Source of the DNA: Gammaproteobacteria bacterium
GTDB taxonomy: Bacteria > Pseudomonadota > Gammaproteobacteria > SZUA-229
DNA: 64,000 nt
Direction of reading: 5' to 3'
NCBI GenBank assembly: GCA_026195255.1
Contig: JAPHSS010000014.1
Coordinates: 62,001-126,000 of the forward strand
The notes beneath the pieces were generated by a model, which worked only from the letters and a program-made list of their open reading frames with translations, was not told the DNA's origin and ran no database searches. A program made the translations under genes and the position numbers. Below are positions 21,434 to 30,725 of this stretch, one piece after another; position 1 is the stretch's first letter; every line of letters starts with the position of its first letter.

Positions 21434-22711
21434 GTGGTCCAGTTATCGGAAACTAAGTTAGCAATTATCGGCCTTGGATATGTAGGTCTGCCATTAGCCG
21501 TAGAATTTGGGAAAAAAATGGAAGTGATGGGTTTTGATATAAACTCAGATCGTGTAAATGAGCTTAAAAATGGTAAAGACGGGACGTTAGAATGTAGTGA
21601 AGAGGAACTGGCTGAATCTACTTATCTTAAATATTCTGCTCAAGTGGATGATTTAAAAGAATCTAATGTTTATATAGTTACTGTACCAACACCTATTGAT
21701 AAAAATAAAAATCCAGATTTAACGCCATTAATAAGCGCAAGTCGTATGCTAGGAAAAGTCATTAGTAAAGGAGATGTTGTTATATATGAGTCTACAGTCT
21801 ATCCAGGTGCTACTGAAGAAGACTGTATACCTGTAATTGAAAAAGAATCGGGGTTAAAGTTTAACAGTGACTTTTATGCTGGTTACAGTCCTGAGCGTAT
21901 TAATCCAGGTGATAAAGAGCATCGTGTTACAACGATTAAGAAAGTAACCGCTGGATCAACACCAGAAATAGCTGATTATGTAGATTCCTTATATCAGACT
22001 ATTATCACAGCCGGTACTCATAAAGCTTCATCTATCAAAGTTGCAGAAGCCGCTAAGGTTATTGAAAATACTCAACGTGATGTAAATATCGCTTTAATTA
22101 ATGAGCTTGCTCTAATTTTTAATCGACTGGGTATTGATACAGAAGAAGTATTAATAGCTGCCGGTACTAAATGGAACTTTTTACCGTTTCGGCCAGGCCT
22201 GGTTGGTGGTCATTGTATCGGTGTTGATCCATATTATTTAACACATAAAGCTCAGGAGATTGGCTACAACCCTGAAATGATTCTTGCGGGTCGTCGTCTT
22301 AATGACAATATGGGCAGTTATGTTGTATCTGAAATTGTTAAAATCATGCTCCGTAAGCGTATCCATATTAGTGATTCTAATATTTTAATGATGGGCTTAA
22401 CGTTTAAAGAAAACTGTCCTGATTTACGAAATACTCGTGTTACTGACATGATTAAGGAATTCAATGATTATGGTGCAAACATCGACGTTTATGATCCCTG
22501 GGTTGATAAGGATGAAACCGAAAAAGAATACGGGTTTCGTCCAGTAGATAAAATGGAATCAAATAAATATGACGCTATCGTGCTTGCTGTATCTCACAAT
22601 GAATTTGTAGAAATGGGTGCAGAAGCAATACATAAGCTTGGTAAGAAAAACCATGTTTTATACGATATTAAATACATACTTGAGACTGATGAAGTTGATG
22701 GGCGTCTATAG
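21434..22711 (+). CDS. UDP-N-acetylhexosamine 6-dehydrogenase (TviB/WbpO-like)
   Basis: 425 residues. N-terminal Rossmann motif [12 protein letters not shown], the T-V-P-T-P-I-D segment, [10 protein letters not shown] and the catalytic-cysteine loop [12 protein letters not shown] are those of the UDP-glucose/UDP-HexNAc dehydrogenases. The next gene is the matching 4-epimerase, so the likely product is UDP-GalNAcA, as in the Vi antigen (TviB/TviC) and Pseudomonas O6 (WbpO/WbpP). I choose GTG 21434, five bases after AAAGGAG; a GTG two codons earlier overlaps the ribosome site. First gene of the EPS locus. Confidence 0.92.
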   Translation: MVQLSETKLAIIGLGYVGLPLAVEFGKKMEVMGFDINSDRVNELKNGKDGTLECSEEELAESTYLKYSAQVDDLKESNVYIVTVPTPIDKNKNPDLTPLISASRMLGKVISKGDVVIYESTVYPGATEEDCIPVIEKESGLKFNSDFYAGYSPERINPGDKEHRVTTIKKVTAGSTPEIADYVDSLYQTIITAGTHKASSIKVAEAAKVIENTQRDVNIALINELALIFNRLGIDTEEVLIAAGTKWNFLPFRPGLVGGHCIGVDPYYLTHKAQEIGYNPEMILAGRRLNDNMGSYVVSEIVKIMLRKRIHISDSNILMMGLTFKENCPDLRNTRVTDMIKEFNDYGANIDVYDPWVDKDETEKEYGFRPVDKMESNKYDAIVLAVSHNEFVEMGAEAIHKLGKKNHVLYDIKYILETDEVDGRL

Positions 22712-22720
22712 GAAATTATT

Positions 22721-23755
22721 GTGACTAAATACGAAAAGGTTTTACAGGCACTTAAAGAAAAACAGGAATTATGGTTAGTAACTGGAGTTGCAGGTTTTAT
22801 TGGCTCAAACTTGTTAGAAACTTTACTTAAACATAACCAGAAAGTTGTTGGTCTGGATAATTTTGAAACTGGTCATCAACATAATCTTGATAAAGTTAAG
22901 GCAATAGTTGGTGAAGAGAACTGGGCTAATTTTGCTTTAATCGAAGGCGATATACGTAATCTTGATGACTGTAAAAAAGCCTGTGATGGTGTTCAGTATG
23001 TTCTTCATCAGGCTGCTTTAGGCTCTGTACCAAGATCTGTAGTAGACCCTATTACTACAAATAGCACCAATACTGACGGTTTTTTGAATATGCTTGTCGC
23101 AGCACGTGATGCAAATATTAAACAATTCGTATACGCGGCTTCCAGCTCTACATACGGAGATCATCCTGACTTACCCAAAGTTGAGGATAAAATTGGAAAT
23201 CCATTATCCCCTTATGCGGTTACTAAATTAGTTAATGAACTTTACTCAAAAGTGTTTGCGCGTACTTATGGTTTTAAAACTATAGGTTTAAGGTATTTCA
23301 ATATATTTGGTTACCGTCAGGATCCTGATGGTGCATACGCAGCTGTAATACCCAAATGGGTTGCAGCAATGTTACATAATGAAGAAGTGTTTATAAATGG
23401 TGATGGTGAAACAAGTAGAGATTTTTGTTTTATTGATAATACAGTTCAGGCAAATATTCTGTCTGCCATGGCAGATAACCCGGACGCGACTGATCAGGTC
23501 TATAATGTTGCAGTAAATGAGCAAACGTCTTTGAATGAGTTGTTTAATTCTTTACGTAATGAATTAATAGCACGTATTCCTGATCTTAAAATAGCTGATC
23601 CTGTGTATAAGGATTTTCGAGCAGGCGATGTAAGGCATTCGCTAGCTGATATATCTAAAGCTAAAGAACTTCTTGGTTATGACCCTGAATATAGAATAAA
23701 TGAAGGAATAAAGCTATCAATGGACTGGTACATAAAGGATCTATCTACAACATAA
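22721..23755 (+). CDS. UDP-N-acetylglucosamine 4-epimerase (TviC/WbpP-like)
   Basis: 344 residues, extended [14 protein letters not shown] (NAD binding), A-A-S-S-S-T-Y-G-D and Y-A-V-T-K (catalytic Ser/Tyr/Lys) are intact; the N-terminal extension before the Rossmann fold ([11 protein letters not shown]) is characteristic of WbpP/TviC. It interconverts UDP-GlcNAc/UDP-GalNAc or their uronic acids, supplying the dehydrogenase or following it. GTG start, nine bases after the dehydrogenase stop, hence same operon. Confidence 0.92.
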   Translation: MTKYEKVLQALKEKQELWLVTGVAGFIGSNLLETLLKHNQKVVGLDNFETGHQHNLDKVKAIVGEENWANFALIEGDIRNLDDCKKACDGVQYVLHQAALGSVPRSVVDPITTNSTNTDGFLNMLVAARDANIKQFVYAASSSTYGDHPDLPKVEDKIGNPLSPYAVTKLVNELYSKVFARTYGFKTIGLRYFNIFGYRQDPDGAYAAVIPKWVAAMLHNEEVFINGDGETSRDFCFIDNTVQANILSAMADNPDATDQVYNVAVNEQTSLNELFNSLRNELIARIPDLKIADPVYKDFRAGDVRHSLADISKAKELLGYDPEYRINEGIKLSMDWYIKDLSTT

Positions 23756-23846
23756 ATAATCATAATTTATTATTCTTTAGATAGCTCATGGGGTCATGAT
23801 GTATGGTCTTATTGCTCAATATTAAATGCATGGATTTTAATTAATA

Positions 23847-25247
23847 ATGTTAAGAGTTTTTAATCATTATATTCCTACCACTCTGGTGCTTCTGGTTCTG
23901 GTAGAAAGCATCATATTATACTCGTCCCTCTATCTAGGGATTGAAATTCGTTTTTTTTCTGTTGATGATAAAGCAGCTTCAATTGAATTGTTAGAGCCTC
24001 TGAATATAAAGGCAATTATCTTTACGCTGTTGATGTTAATCTCCATGACTGCAATGGGCTTACATACTAGAAATGTTGTTGATGATTTTTCTAGCATGAT
24101 GATACGGTTGTTTCTCAGTTTTCTGTTAGGGCTTGGCTTAATTATAATTATTTACTACATATATCCACGGGCATTTCTCGGTCGAGGGGTCTTCGCATTA
24201 GCTCTTATAATTTCTTTCTTTGGCGTTTTATTTGCACGTACAGCTTTTATGCGAATAGATAATAATACGATATTTAAGCGCCGTTTACTTGTGTTAGGTG
24301 TCGGTCTTAAAGGTAAATTATTAGAAGATCAAGCTGCTTATGCTAAAAAACGAGGTTATGAAATAGTAGGTTTTGTTGATGTTGATCAGAGAGAGGTGCA
24401 CGTTAATAAAGAAAATACACTACGAATTCAGTCAACTTTGCTCGATTTGTGTGTCGATAATGATATTGATGAAGTCGTTCTTGCAATGGATGATCGTCGT
24501 GTTGGATTTCCTCTGTCAGGCCTGCTAGAAATTAAAATGAAAGGTATAGTGGTGCGAGATATTCTCGATTCATTAGAGCGTATTACAGGGCATATTGAGC
24601 TGAGTGCACTGCATCCGAGTGATGTAATATTTTCTGACGGTTTTACAAATGCAGTTTCAGTTAGTTACGTTAAGAGGTTGTTTGATATAATTACAAGTTT
24701 AATAATATTGTTAATTACAAGTCCATTAATTATATTAACGACTATTTCGATATGGTTAAGTTCTTTTGGGCGCGACCCTGTTTTCTATAGACAAACGCGA
24801 CTTGGGCTTTCTAATGCGCCATTTGGTGTTATTAAGTTTCGTAGTATGAAAACTAATGCAGAAAAAGATGGGGCTCAATTTGCAAAACAAAATGATTCTC
24901 GTGTAACTACGATAGGCGCATTTATTCGAAAAACACGAATCGATGAGTTGCCACAATTGTTTAATGTGTTTAAAGGTGATATGAGTTTTATTGGGCCTCG
25001 GCCTGAACGACCACAATTTGTGCTCGGTTTTGAACAGACAATTCCTCATTACTCTCTTAGGCATTCGGTAAAACCAGGTATTACTGGCTGGGCGCAAATA
25101 TGTTATCCCTATGGTGAGACTGAAGAAGATACGAAAAACAAATTACAATATGATTTGTACTATATTAAAAACTATAGCTTATTTTTAGATATGACAATAC
25201 TCTTTCAAACGGTTCAGGTGGTTTTATTTGGTCAGGGTGCCAGATGA
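23847..25247 (+). CDS. Polyprenyl-phosphate sugar-1-phosphate transferase (EpsB-type, XrtA EPS)
   Basis: 466 residues. Four to five membrane segments and a CoA-binding-like cytoplasmic domain (R-L-L-V-L-G-V-G, E-I-V-G-F-V-D-V-D) lead to the C-terminal bacterial sugar-transferase domain: V-K-R-L-F-D-I-I, D-P-V-F-Y-R-Q-T-R-L-G, K-F-R-S-M, T-R-I-D-E-L-P-Q-L-F-N-V and F-I-G-P-R-P-E-R-P. It primes EPS synthesis by moving a sugar-1-phosphate to undecaprenyl phosphate. The arrangement matches the sugar transferase of PEP-CTERM/XrtA loci. Confidence 0.92.
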   Translation: MLRVFNHYIPTTLVLLVLVESIILYSSLYLGIEIRFFSVDDKAASIELLEPLNIKAIIFTLLMLISMTAMGLHTRNVVDDFSSMMIRLFLSFLLGLGLIIIIYYIYPRAFLGRGVFALALIISFFGVLFARTAFMRIDNNTIFKRRLLVLGVGLKGKLLEDQAAYAKKRGYEIVGFVDVDQREVHVNKENTLRIQSTLLDLCVDNDIDEVVLAMDDRRVGFPLSGLLEIKMKGIVVRDILDSLERITGHIELSALHPSDVIFSDGFTNAVSVSYVKRLFDIITSLIILLITSPLIILTTISIWLSSFGRDPVFYRQTRLGLSNAPFGVIKFRSMKTNAEKDGAQFAKQNDSRVTTIGAFIRKTRIDELPQLFNVFKGDMSFIGPRPERPQFVLGFEQTIPHYSLRHSVKPGITGWAQICYPYGETEEDTKNKLQYDLYYIKNYSLFLDMTILFQTVQVVLFGQGAR

Positions 25248-25395
25248 TAATATAATGTTAACCTTACCCATAATCAAATTTCGTTTTTTCAAGCTGAAGA
25301 GTCAATGTTGCCAATATATAAATCACACATGTTGATTGATTTGATTGTCTTTATTTAACAGCAGCTAACAGTGCTTGTAACTGAGAAATTAGCAA

Positions 25396-26142
25396 TTAAT
25401 TTTTTGCATTTTTGTTGTTAATAATTATAGCTAACTGCTTGATAAATGCATCAGCTACAATTTTCCTGCCTTTATCGTTGAGATGTCCATTGTCATTTGT
25501 GTATTCTGCGATTAATCCATAATACGTTTCAGAATTTTTATATTTAAATGTTTCTCTTGTCCCATCAGGGTGTGTTGATTCCGCGGCTGCTAAATCAAAT
25601 ATTGGTTGAGATTTGTAATAACTGTGTAATAATTTATTAAATTGATTGCGTTTAATATTGGATAACTTGCTTATATTAGGCCGACCTATTAATTCACGAA
25701 ACCATATGCTGAAGCCTGAGTCGATATGGCGTAGTGGTGTCGTTACATGTATAAATGTAATGTCAGGAAATTTCAAAATTAATTCATTCATTACAGCTTT
25801 ATATTCGTTAAATAACTGTGAAATATTTGTATTATTATTGATGTCTATATAACAAAACTTTAATAATGCTATGTCGATGTAGTCGCCAATCTCTGATTCA
25901 ATTATACTTTTGAAGGCGTGGCACTTTTGAACAGGATCGGTGTTGTTGCCGATATGTGAATGCATTATAAAGTTCTTTCTATTTATATGTTTTTCATGTT
26001 TTTTTAGTATGTTCAAATTTTTATAATCATCAGTATTAAAGATTTCGCTGACACCTTGAATTATGTTGTCACCAACAGACATATGAGCAAAATATATACG
26101 TGAAGTAAGTAATGCTTTTAAATAGTCTTTTTTATTGTTCAT
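25396..26142 (-). CDS. SGNH-hydrolase-like protein, cytoplasmic by sequence
   Basis: 248 residues, no signal peptide. I-Y-F-A-H-M-S-V-G at residues 16-24 stands where GDSL proteins have block I but lacks the usual G-D-S; the C-terminal H-L-N-D-K-G-R-K-I-V matches block V with its catalytic His. It probably belongs to a divergent SGNH esterase or acyltransferase family that edits acyl groups on sugars. It is on the opposite strand to the EPS genes, with its own leader. Substrate unknown. Confidence 0.6.
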   Translation of the reverse strand: MNNKKDYLKALLTSRIYFAHMSVGDNIIQGVSEIFNTDDYKNLNILKKHEKHINRKNFIMHSHIGNNTDPVQKCHAFKSIIESEIGDYIDIALLKFCYIDINNNTNISQLFNEYKAVMNELILKFPDITFIHVTTPLRHIDSGFSIWFRELIGRPNISKLSNIKRNQFNKLLHSYYKSQPIFDLAAAESTHPDGTRETFKYKNSETYYGLIAEYTNDNGHLNDKGRKIVADAFIKQLAIIINNKNAKN

Positions 26143-26450
26143 CTCAGGTTCTTCCTGGTGATTCAGCTTTATTATATAAGGGGTAATTATTTATGGTTTT
26201 ATACTGATATCAAGTAGAATATCAGTGATATCTAATTAAATGTTCTGGTTTTTGTTTGACTAGTTCAAACGGGTGATTATTTATGCATAAGTGTTTTTTT
26301 GATAATGATTTCACCCGTGCTAATGTTGAAGTATATTGATAATAATTGATCTTCCCAGTACAATTCAACCATATATTGAGTGGTCAATGTAGCAGTATTG
26401 ATGTAGTTTTAACTAACAAAAAGGGAATATTGTGGTATTAAAAAATCTTC
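26143..26450. other. Divergent intergenic region with ACGGGTGA / TCACCCGT arms
   Basis: ACGGGTGA (26269-26276) and TCACCCGT (26311-26318) are perfect 8-bp arms 34 bases apart, between the divergent SGNH and GT2 genes. They carry the same GGGTGA half-site as the candidate PEP-CTERM UAS sites. No sigma-54 promoter is visible here. No gene except a possible 19-codon leader beginning at GTG 26432. Confidence 0.45.
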
Positions 26451-27635
26451 TTGCTCTTACAAACAGCCTGGAGTGCCACAGATATATATAATCTTATGAT
26501 TACACTTTTCTGGGTTTCTCTAGCAGCTATTTTTTACGCATATTTCGGTTATCCTTTAATTCTTGTAATTCTAGGAAAACTGAAGGATATATTTTCACCT
26601 GAAGTTCATGAAACATACCCTGAAGATTCTGCACCCGATATTACTATTATTATTCCAGCACATAATGAAGAGCAGGTAATAGAGGCAAAAATACGCAATA
26701 CTTTATCATTGTATTATCCAGGAAAAATTCAGGTTCTGGTTGTTTCAGATGGGTCGAGTGATAATACGGTTAGTATAACTAACAAATTCATAGATGATAA
26801 AAGGCTTTTCTTACTAGAGCTTACTGAAAGAAGCGGTAAAGCACAGGCATTAAATAGAGCCCTTAAAGAAGTCACTGGTGATATCGTTATCTTTTCAGAT
26901 GCTTCAATTCTCCTTGAGGAGAAGTCAGTATGGGAAATAGTTCAGCCGTTTACAGATAAGAACATAGGATGTGTATCTGGTGAAGATATTATTGAAGAGG
27001 CTGGTGGGGAAGGTTTATATGGTCTATATGAGCTATTCTTACGAAACCAGGAATCAAAAATTGGCTCAATTGTAGGAGCCAGTGGTTCGTTTTATGCGCA
27101 GAGAACACATCTTATTGATCCTTTCCTTGAAGGCCTGGCACCTGATTTCTTATCTGTAATGAATACCGTAGAGAAAGGCTATCGAGTAATTTCTTATTCT
27201 CCAGCTCGAGGGACAATGACGGCTGTACAATCAAGTAAAGATGAATTCCAGCGAAAGGTCAGAACTCTTATTCGAGGAATGACGGCATTATTTAAAAAGA
27301 CAAATTTACTAAATCCGTTCAATAATCCGTTATTTTCATTGTTTCTCTGGTCACATAAAATAATGCGATGGTTGGTACCATTTTTTCTTCTCTTTACATT
27401 ATTGAGCAGTGTTGTTTTGATTGATAATTTATTCTATGAAATTATGCTGTATTTGCAATTAGCATTTTATTTAATAGCGTTAATGGGTGCGTTAGGTGTA
27501 GAAAAAGTTCTTGATACGATACCTGGTAAAATTGCTCTTTATTTTACAAGTGTTAACGTGGCTATAGCCATAGCCTGGTTTAAATATTTCACTGGCGTTA
27601 GACAAGAGCTCTGGATACCGTCAAAGAGAAAATAA
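26451..27635 (+). CDS. Family 2 glycosyltransferase, membrane-bound
   Basis: About 394 residues. One N-terminal membrane segment (F-W-V-S-L-A-A-I-F-Y-A-Y-F-G-Y-P), a GT-A domain with I-T-I-I-I-P-A-H-N-E-E, V-S-D-G-S-S-D-N-T, F-S-D-A-S and a G-A-S-G-S-F-Y-A acceptor-site region, then three or four C-terminal membrane helices. This is the processive-like GT2 layout used for EPS backbone or branch sugars. The frame opens with TTG at 26451; ATG 26496 is an equally good start. A good ribosome site (AAGGGA) instead fits a GTG at 26432 in another frame. It is followed 1 base later by the hydrolase gene. Confidence 0.87.
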   Translation: MLLQTAWSATDIYNLMITLFWVSLAAIFYAYFGYPLILVILGKLKDIFSPEVHETYPEDSAPDITIIIPAHNEEQVIEAKIRNTLSLYYPGKIQVLVVSDGSSDNTVSITNKFIDDKRLFLLELTERSGKAQALNRALKEVTGDIVIFSDASILLEEKSVWEIVQPFTDKNIGCVSGEDIIEEAGGEGLYGLYELFLRNQESKIGSIVGASGSFYAQRTHLIDPFLEGLAPDFLSVMNTVEKGYRVISYSPARGTMTAVQSSKDEFQRKVRTLIRGMTALFKKTNLLNPFNNPLFSLFLWSHKIMRWLVPFFLLFTLLSSVVLIDNLFYEIMLYLQLAFYLIALMGALGVEKVLDTIPGKIALYFTSVNVAIAIAWFKYFTGVRQELWIPSKRK

Positions 27636-27636
27636 A

Positions 27637-28455
27637 ATGTTAGATGAAACTCCACTTTTTTTTGAGAATTCTGGGCAGAAATTATTTGGCGTCATACATA
27701 AACCAGATAACTTGAACATCAATAAGGCTATAGTCTTTTGTCATGCTTTTGCCGAAGAAAAGCTCTGGTCTCATAGGGTGTATGTTAGCCTTGCCCGAAG
27801 TTTAGTAAAGCTGGGTTATCTTGTAATGAGATTTGATTATCGCGGTTATGGTGATAGTGAAGGTGATTTTTCTAGCTGCAGTATCACATCATATAAAAGT
27901 GATATTCAATGTGCGGTAGAATACTTACGTAATGAGTATTCAGGGTTAACTGAAATAGGATTATTTGGTCATAGACTCGGTGCGAGTATCGCCGTAAATA
28001 TTAAAGATGAGATAAATATCAATGGACCAATCATCTTATGGGACCCCATTACTGATGGTGATCGATATATGCAGGAGTTTCTTAGATCACACTTATCTAC
28101 ACAACTGGCTATATATAATGAAATAAGAGAAACACGTGACCAACTTGTAGAGAAACTAGAGCAGGGAGAGATGATAAACGTAGAAGGTTATGATTTATCA
28201 ATTCAACAGTTCGAGTCGATTACAAATTTTAATCTAATCAACATTACCAGTACATTGTCTTCAAAATGTCTTATAGTTCAAACAGGTCGAAATGAAAAAC
28301 CTAAAAAAGACATTAAGTTATTATCTGATTCACTTGGCGCAGAATTACTAGTAGTAAAAGAGGAGCCGTTCTGGAGAGAAATAAAGCAATTTTATTTTGA
28401 AGCTAAAAATATGAATTCAGTAACACTAGAATGGATAAGCGAGAATTATGGATAA
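27637..28455 (+). CDS. Alpha/beta-hydrolase-fold protein, XrtA-associated (hydrolase 2-like)
   Basis: 272 residues. Fold markers are clear: F-C-H-A-F-A-E-E-K (oxyanion region), R-F-D-Y-R-G-Y-G-D-S-E-G, and the nucleophile elbow at 111-116. But the elbow reads G-H-R-L-G-A: Arg113 replaces the catalytic Ser. XrtA loci regularly contain two adjacent hydrolase-fold proteins (TIGR03100/TIGR03101 types), and as I recall the second type often has Arg there. It may thus be non-catalytic or use another chemistry, perhaps acting with its neighbour, whose start it overlaps by 8 bases. Confidence 0.8.
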   Translation: MLDETPLFFENSGQKLFGVIHKPDNLNINKAIVFCHAFAEEKLWSHRVYVSLARSLVKLGYLVMRFDYRGYGDSEGDFSSCSITSYKSDIQCAVEYLRNEYSGLTEIGLFGHRLGASIAVNIKDEININGPIILWDPITDGDRYMQEFLRSHLSTQLAIYNEIRETRDQLVEKLEQGEMINVEGYDLSIQQFESITNFNLINITSTLSSKCLIVQTGRNEKPKKDIKLLSDSLGAELLVVKEEPFWREIKQFYFEAKNMNSVTLEWISENYG

Positions 28456-29425
28456 TATTATGACTGACAGTGTTAGTGCAATTCGCTTTGAAAATAAAGA
28501 TGGTAATATGCTTTTTGGTATCCTGGAAAAACCAGATAAAGCCATTGATCGTTCGATAGGTGTTTTATTGCTTTCTCCCGGTATTAAGATGCGAGTAGCT
28601 CCTCATCAGCTGTATAATAAAATGAGCAAGAAACTTACTAGTCTTGGTTTTACCGTATTTCGTTTTGACTTTTACGGACTCGGAGATTCTGAAGGAATAG
28701 TCGACGAAAAATTATTGGCTGACTTATATGGCAGTATACAAATAGGCCGTTATGTTGATGATACGAAATGTGCTATCGACTGGTTATCTAGTCAGTGTTA
28801 TTTAGAAAAATTTATACTAGCTGGTCTTTGTGGTGGCGCAGTAACGGGTTTATTAGAAGCGCGGACTGATGATCGAGTTATAGGCTTATTAGGTTTAGGT
28901 ATACCTGTTATTCTAGACGGTTCTAACGTTGATTCGTCTAAATATTTAACAACGGGACAAATGGATCGACTTCATCAGGGTTATATTAATCGATTATTCT
29001 CTATCAAGTCCTGGTTAAGATTATTATCTTTCCAGAGCGACTTTAAAGTTATTTTCAAAATATTAAAGAGCAAGCTATATAAACAAAATGAAAGTAAGAC
29101 TGAAAAGGTTAAAAATGCTCCAGTAGATAATACGAATCCATTTTTTGCTGAGGCGATGTTTGATTGCATGGATAGACAATGCAAAGTTTTATATATCTTT
29201 AGTGGATCTGACAGATTAGCCTGGGAATATGAAGAGAAGTTTGAAAAAATTTACCAGGAGAGGTTGAACGGTTATGGAAATATCTATAAGTCAGTAACTA
29301 TTGATGAGGCCAATCATATTTTAACAATGCCTAAGTGGCAAAATGAAATGTTAGATTTATCCGAGCAATGGTTGAATTTACATTTTAATACAATACCATC
29401 AGTTAATAATGACGAAGTGGCTTAA
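28448..29425 (+). CDS. Alpha/beta hydrolase, XrtA-associated (hydrolase 1-like)
   Basis: 325 residues. F-R-F-D-F-Y-G-L-G-D-S-E-G matches the hydrolase core; the nucleophile elbow G-L-C-G-G-A (126-131) has Cys128 in place of Ser, a feature of the exosortase-associated hydrolase 1 family as I recall. An E-A-N-H-I-L near the C-terminus supplies the catalytic His. A role in transferring or removing an acyl group during EPS assembly is possible but unproven. It overlaps the previous gene and precedes the polymerase-like gene by 16 bases. Confidence 0.8.
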   Translation: MDNIMTDSVSAIRFENKDGNMLFGILEKPDKAIDRSIGVLLLSPGIKMRVAPHQLYNKMSKKLTSLGFTVFRFDFYGLGDSEGIVDEKLLADLYGSIQIGRYVDDTKCAIDWLSSQCYLEKFILAGLCGGAVTGLLEARTDDRVIGLLGLGIPVILDGSNVDSSKYLTTGQMDRLHQGYINRLFSIKSWLRLLSFQSDFKVIFKILKSKLYKQNESKTEKVKNAPVDNTNPFFAEAMFDCMDRQCKVLYIFSGSDRLAWEYEEKFEKIYQERLNGYGNIYKSVTIDEANHILTMPKWQNEMLDLSEQWLNLHFNTIPSVNNDEVA

Positions 29426-29441
29426 CTTAAGTGTTAGTTAA

Positions 29442-30707
29442 ATGACTCTACCAAGTTTAATTTTTGTTTTTTTGATTGTAGCTGAATATATAGGTTTAGG
29501 CTCTTATATACCTATTTATAAAGCGCTCCCCATACCTCTGTTATTGTCATTCATGATGCTTCTTTATGTAATTATGAATTATCCTATTATGGATAGTTTT
29601 AAATACAAACAAACTAAGTATTTTTCTTTCTTCGTTTTTATGACAGCAGCTTCTTTATTGCACGGTCTCATACAGCGTGAAGCAATTGACCCAACTAAAA
29701 CTCAGGTTGGGTATCTGATACTACTTTTAATCACCTGTTTCATAATCAGTGACAGGAAAAAATTACTATTATATGTACATGGTTTTGTTTATGCACATGT
29801 CATGATGGTTATTATAAATATTGAAAAATTAGGACAGGCAAGACTGGGGGCTTTTAAAGCGAGTTATTTTTTAGGTGATGGAAACGATTTCGCCTGGTCT
29901 GTTAATATTGCGCTGCCCTTGTGCTTATATCTATTATTTACTTCAAAATCAAATGTTCTTAAGGCCGTTTATGCAGTTAGTTCTGCGGTTCTTCTTTTGG
30001 GGATTATCGGGACTCAATCGCGCGGTGCCACATTGGCTTTAGGGGCTGGATTTATTTATTATTTCTTTTTCATTACTAAAAACAAATCTAAAGGTTTAGT
30101 TATTTTGATGATTGCTGCCATGGGGGTTGTAATGGTCGCGCCTAGTAATTACTTTTCCAGAATGGAGACAATAAGTAGTTATGAAGAAGATACTTCAGCT
30201 ATGGGTAGAATTCGTGCATGGAGAACTGCAGCTGAAATGGCTACAGATCACCCCATTCTTGGGGTTGGTGCAGGTAGTTTTAACTCTGCTTACGGTCGTT
30301 TCTATCGTAGACCGGATGACCCTGTTCGTTGGATATCAACACATAGTGTTTATTTTAAAATATTAGCTGAATATAGTTTTCTAGGTGTTTTTGTATACCT
30401 AATGATAATTTTTCATAATCTTAAAACTAATCACAAGACATCTCGTATATTAGAAAGTAGGCCGGATAATCCTGATAATGACGCTCTGTGGCCATTATAC
30501 TTGAACTGGGCCATTATTAGCTGTTCTGTCTCTGCTATGTTTTTAAGTGGAGTCGATTATCCTCATTTATTTTTATTAACTGGACTAACTGTTGCTGCTA
30601 GCATGAATGTTGGTCGTATGTCTGATGATCCACGTCAGGAACAGGTTAATACTTTAACCCCATGGGAAGAATTTTGTAATGAATCAGATGAGAAAAAATC
30701 ATCATGA
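29442..30707 (+). CDS. O-antigen ligase/polymerase-family membrane protein (Wzy_C)
   Basis: 421 residues with about 10-12 hydrophobic segments. G-T-Q-S-R-G-A-T-L-A-L (a conserved Arg loop) and H-P-I-L-G-V-G-A-G-S-F with the later S-T-H-S-V-Y-F-K-I-L-A-E-Y-S-F-L-G are the Wzy_C/WaaL signature with its periplasmic His. It polymerises lipid-linked repeat units or ligates them to protein. XrtA loci contain a member proposed as O-glycosylation ligase. Inner membrane. Confidence 0.85.
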   Translation: MTLPSLIFVFLIVAEYIGLGSYIPIYKALPIPLLLSFMMLLYVIMNYPIMDSFKYKQTKYFSFFVFMTAASLLHGLIQREAIDPTKTQVGYLILLLITCFIISDRKKLLLYVHGFVYAHVMMVIINIEKLGQARLGAFKASYFLGDGNDFAWSVNIALPLCLYLLFTSKSNVLKAVYAVSSAVLLLGIIGTQSRGATLALGAGFIYYFFFITKNKSKGLVILMIAAMGVVMVAPSNYFSRMETISSYEEDTSAMGRIRAWRTAAEMATDHPILGVGAGSFNSAYGRFYRRPDDPVRWISTHSVYFKILAEYSFLGVFVYLMIIFHNLKTNHKTSRILESRPDNPDNDALWPLYLNWAIISCSVSAMFLSGVDYPHLFLLTGLTVAASMNVGRMSDDPRQEQVNTLTPWEEFCNESDEKKSS

Positions 30708-30725
30708 TATTAAAGGTGTTTATAC

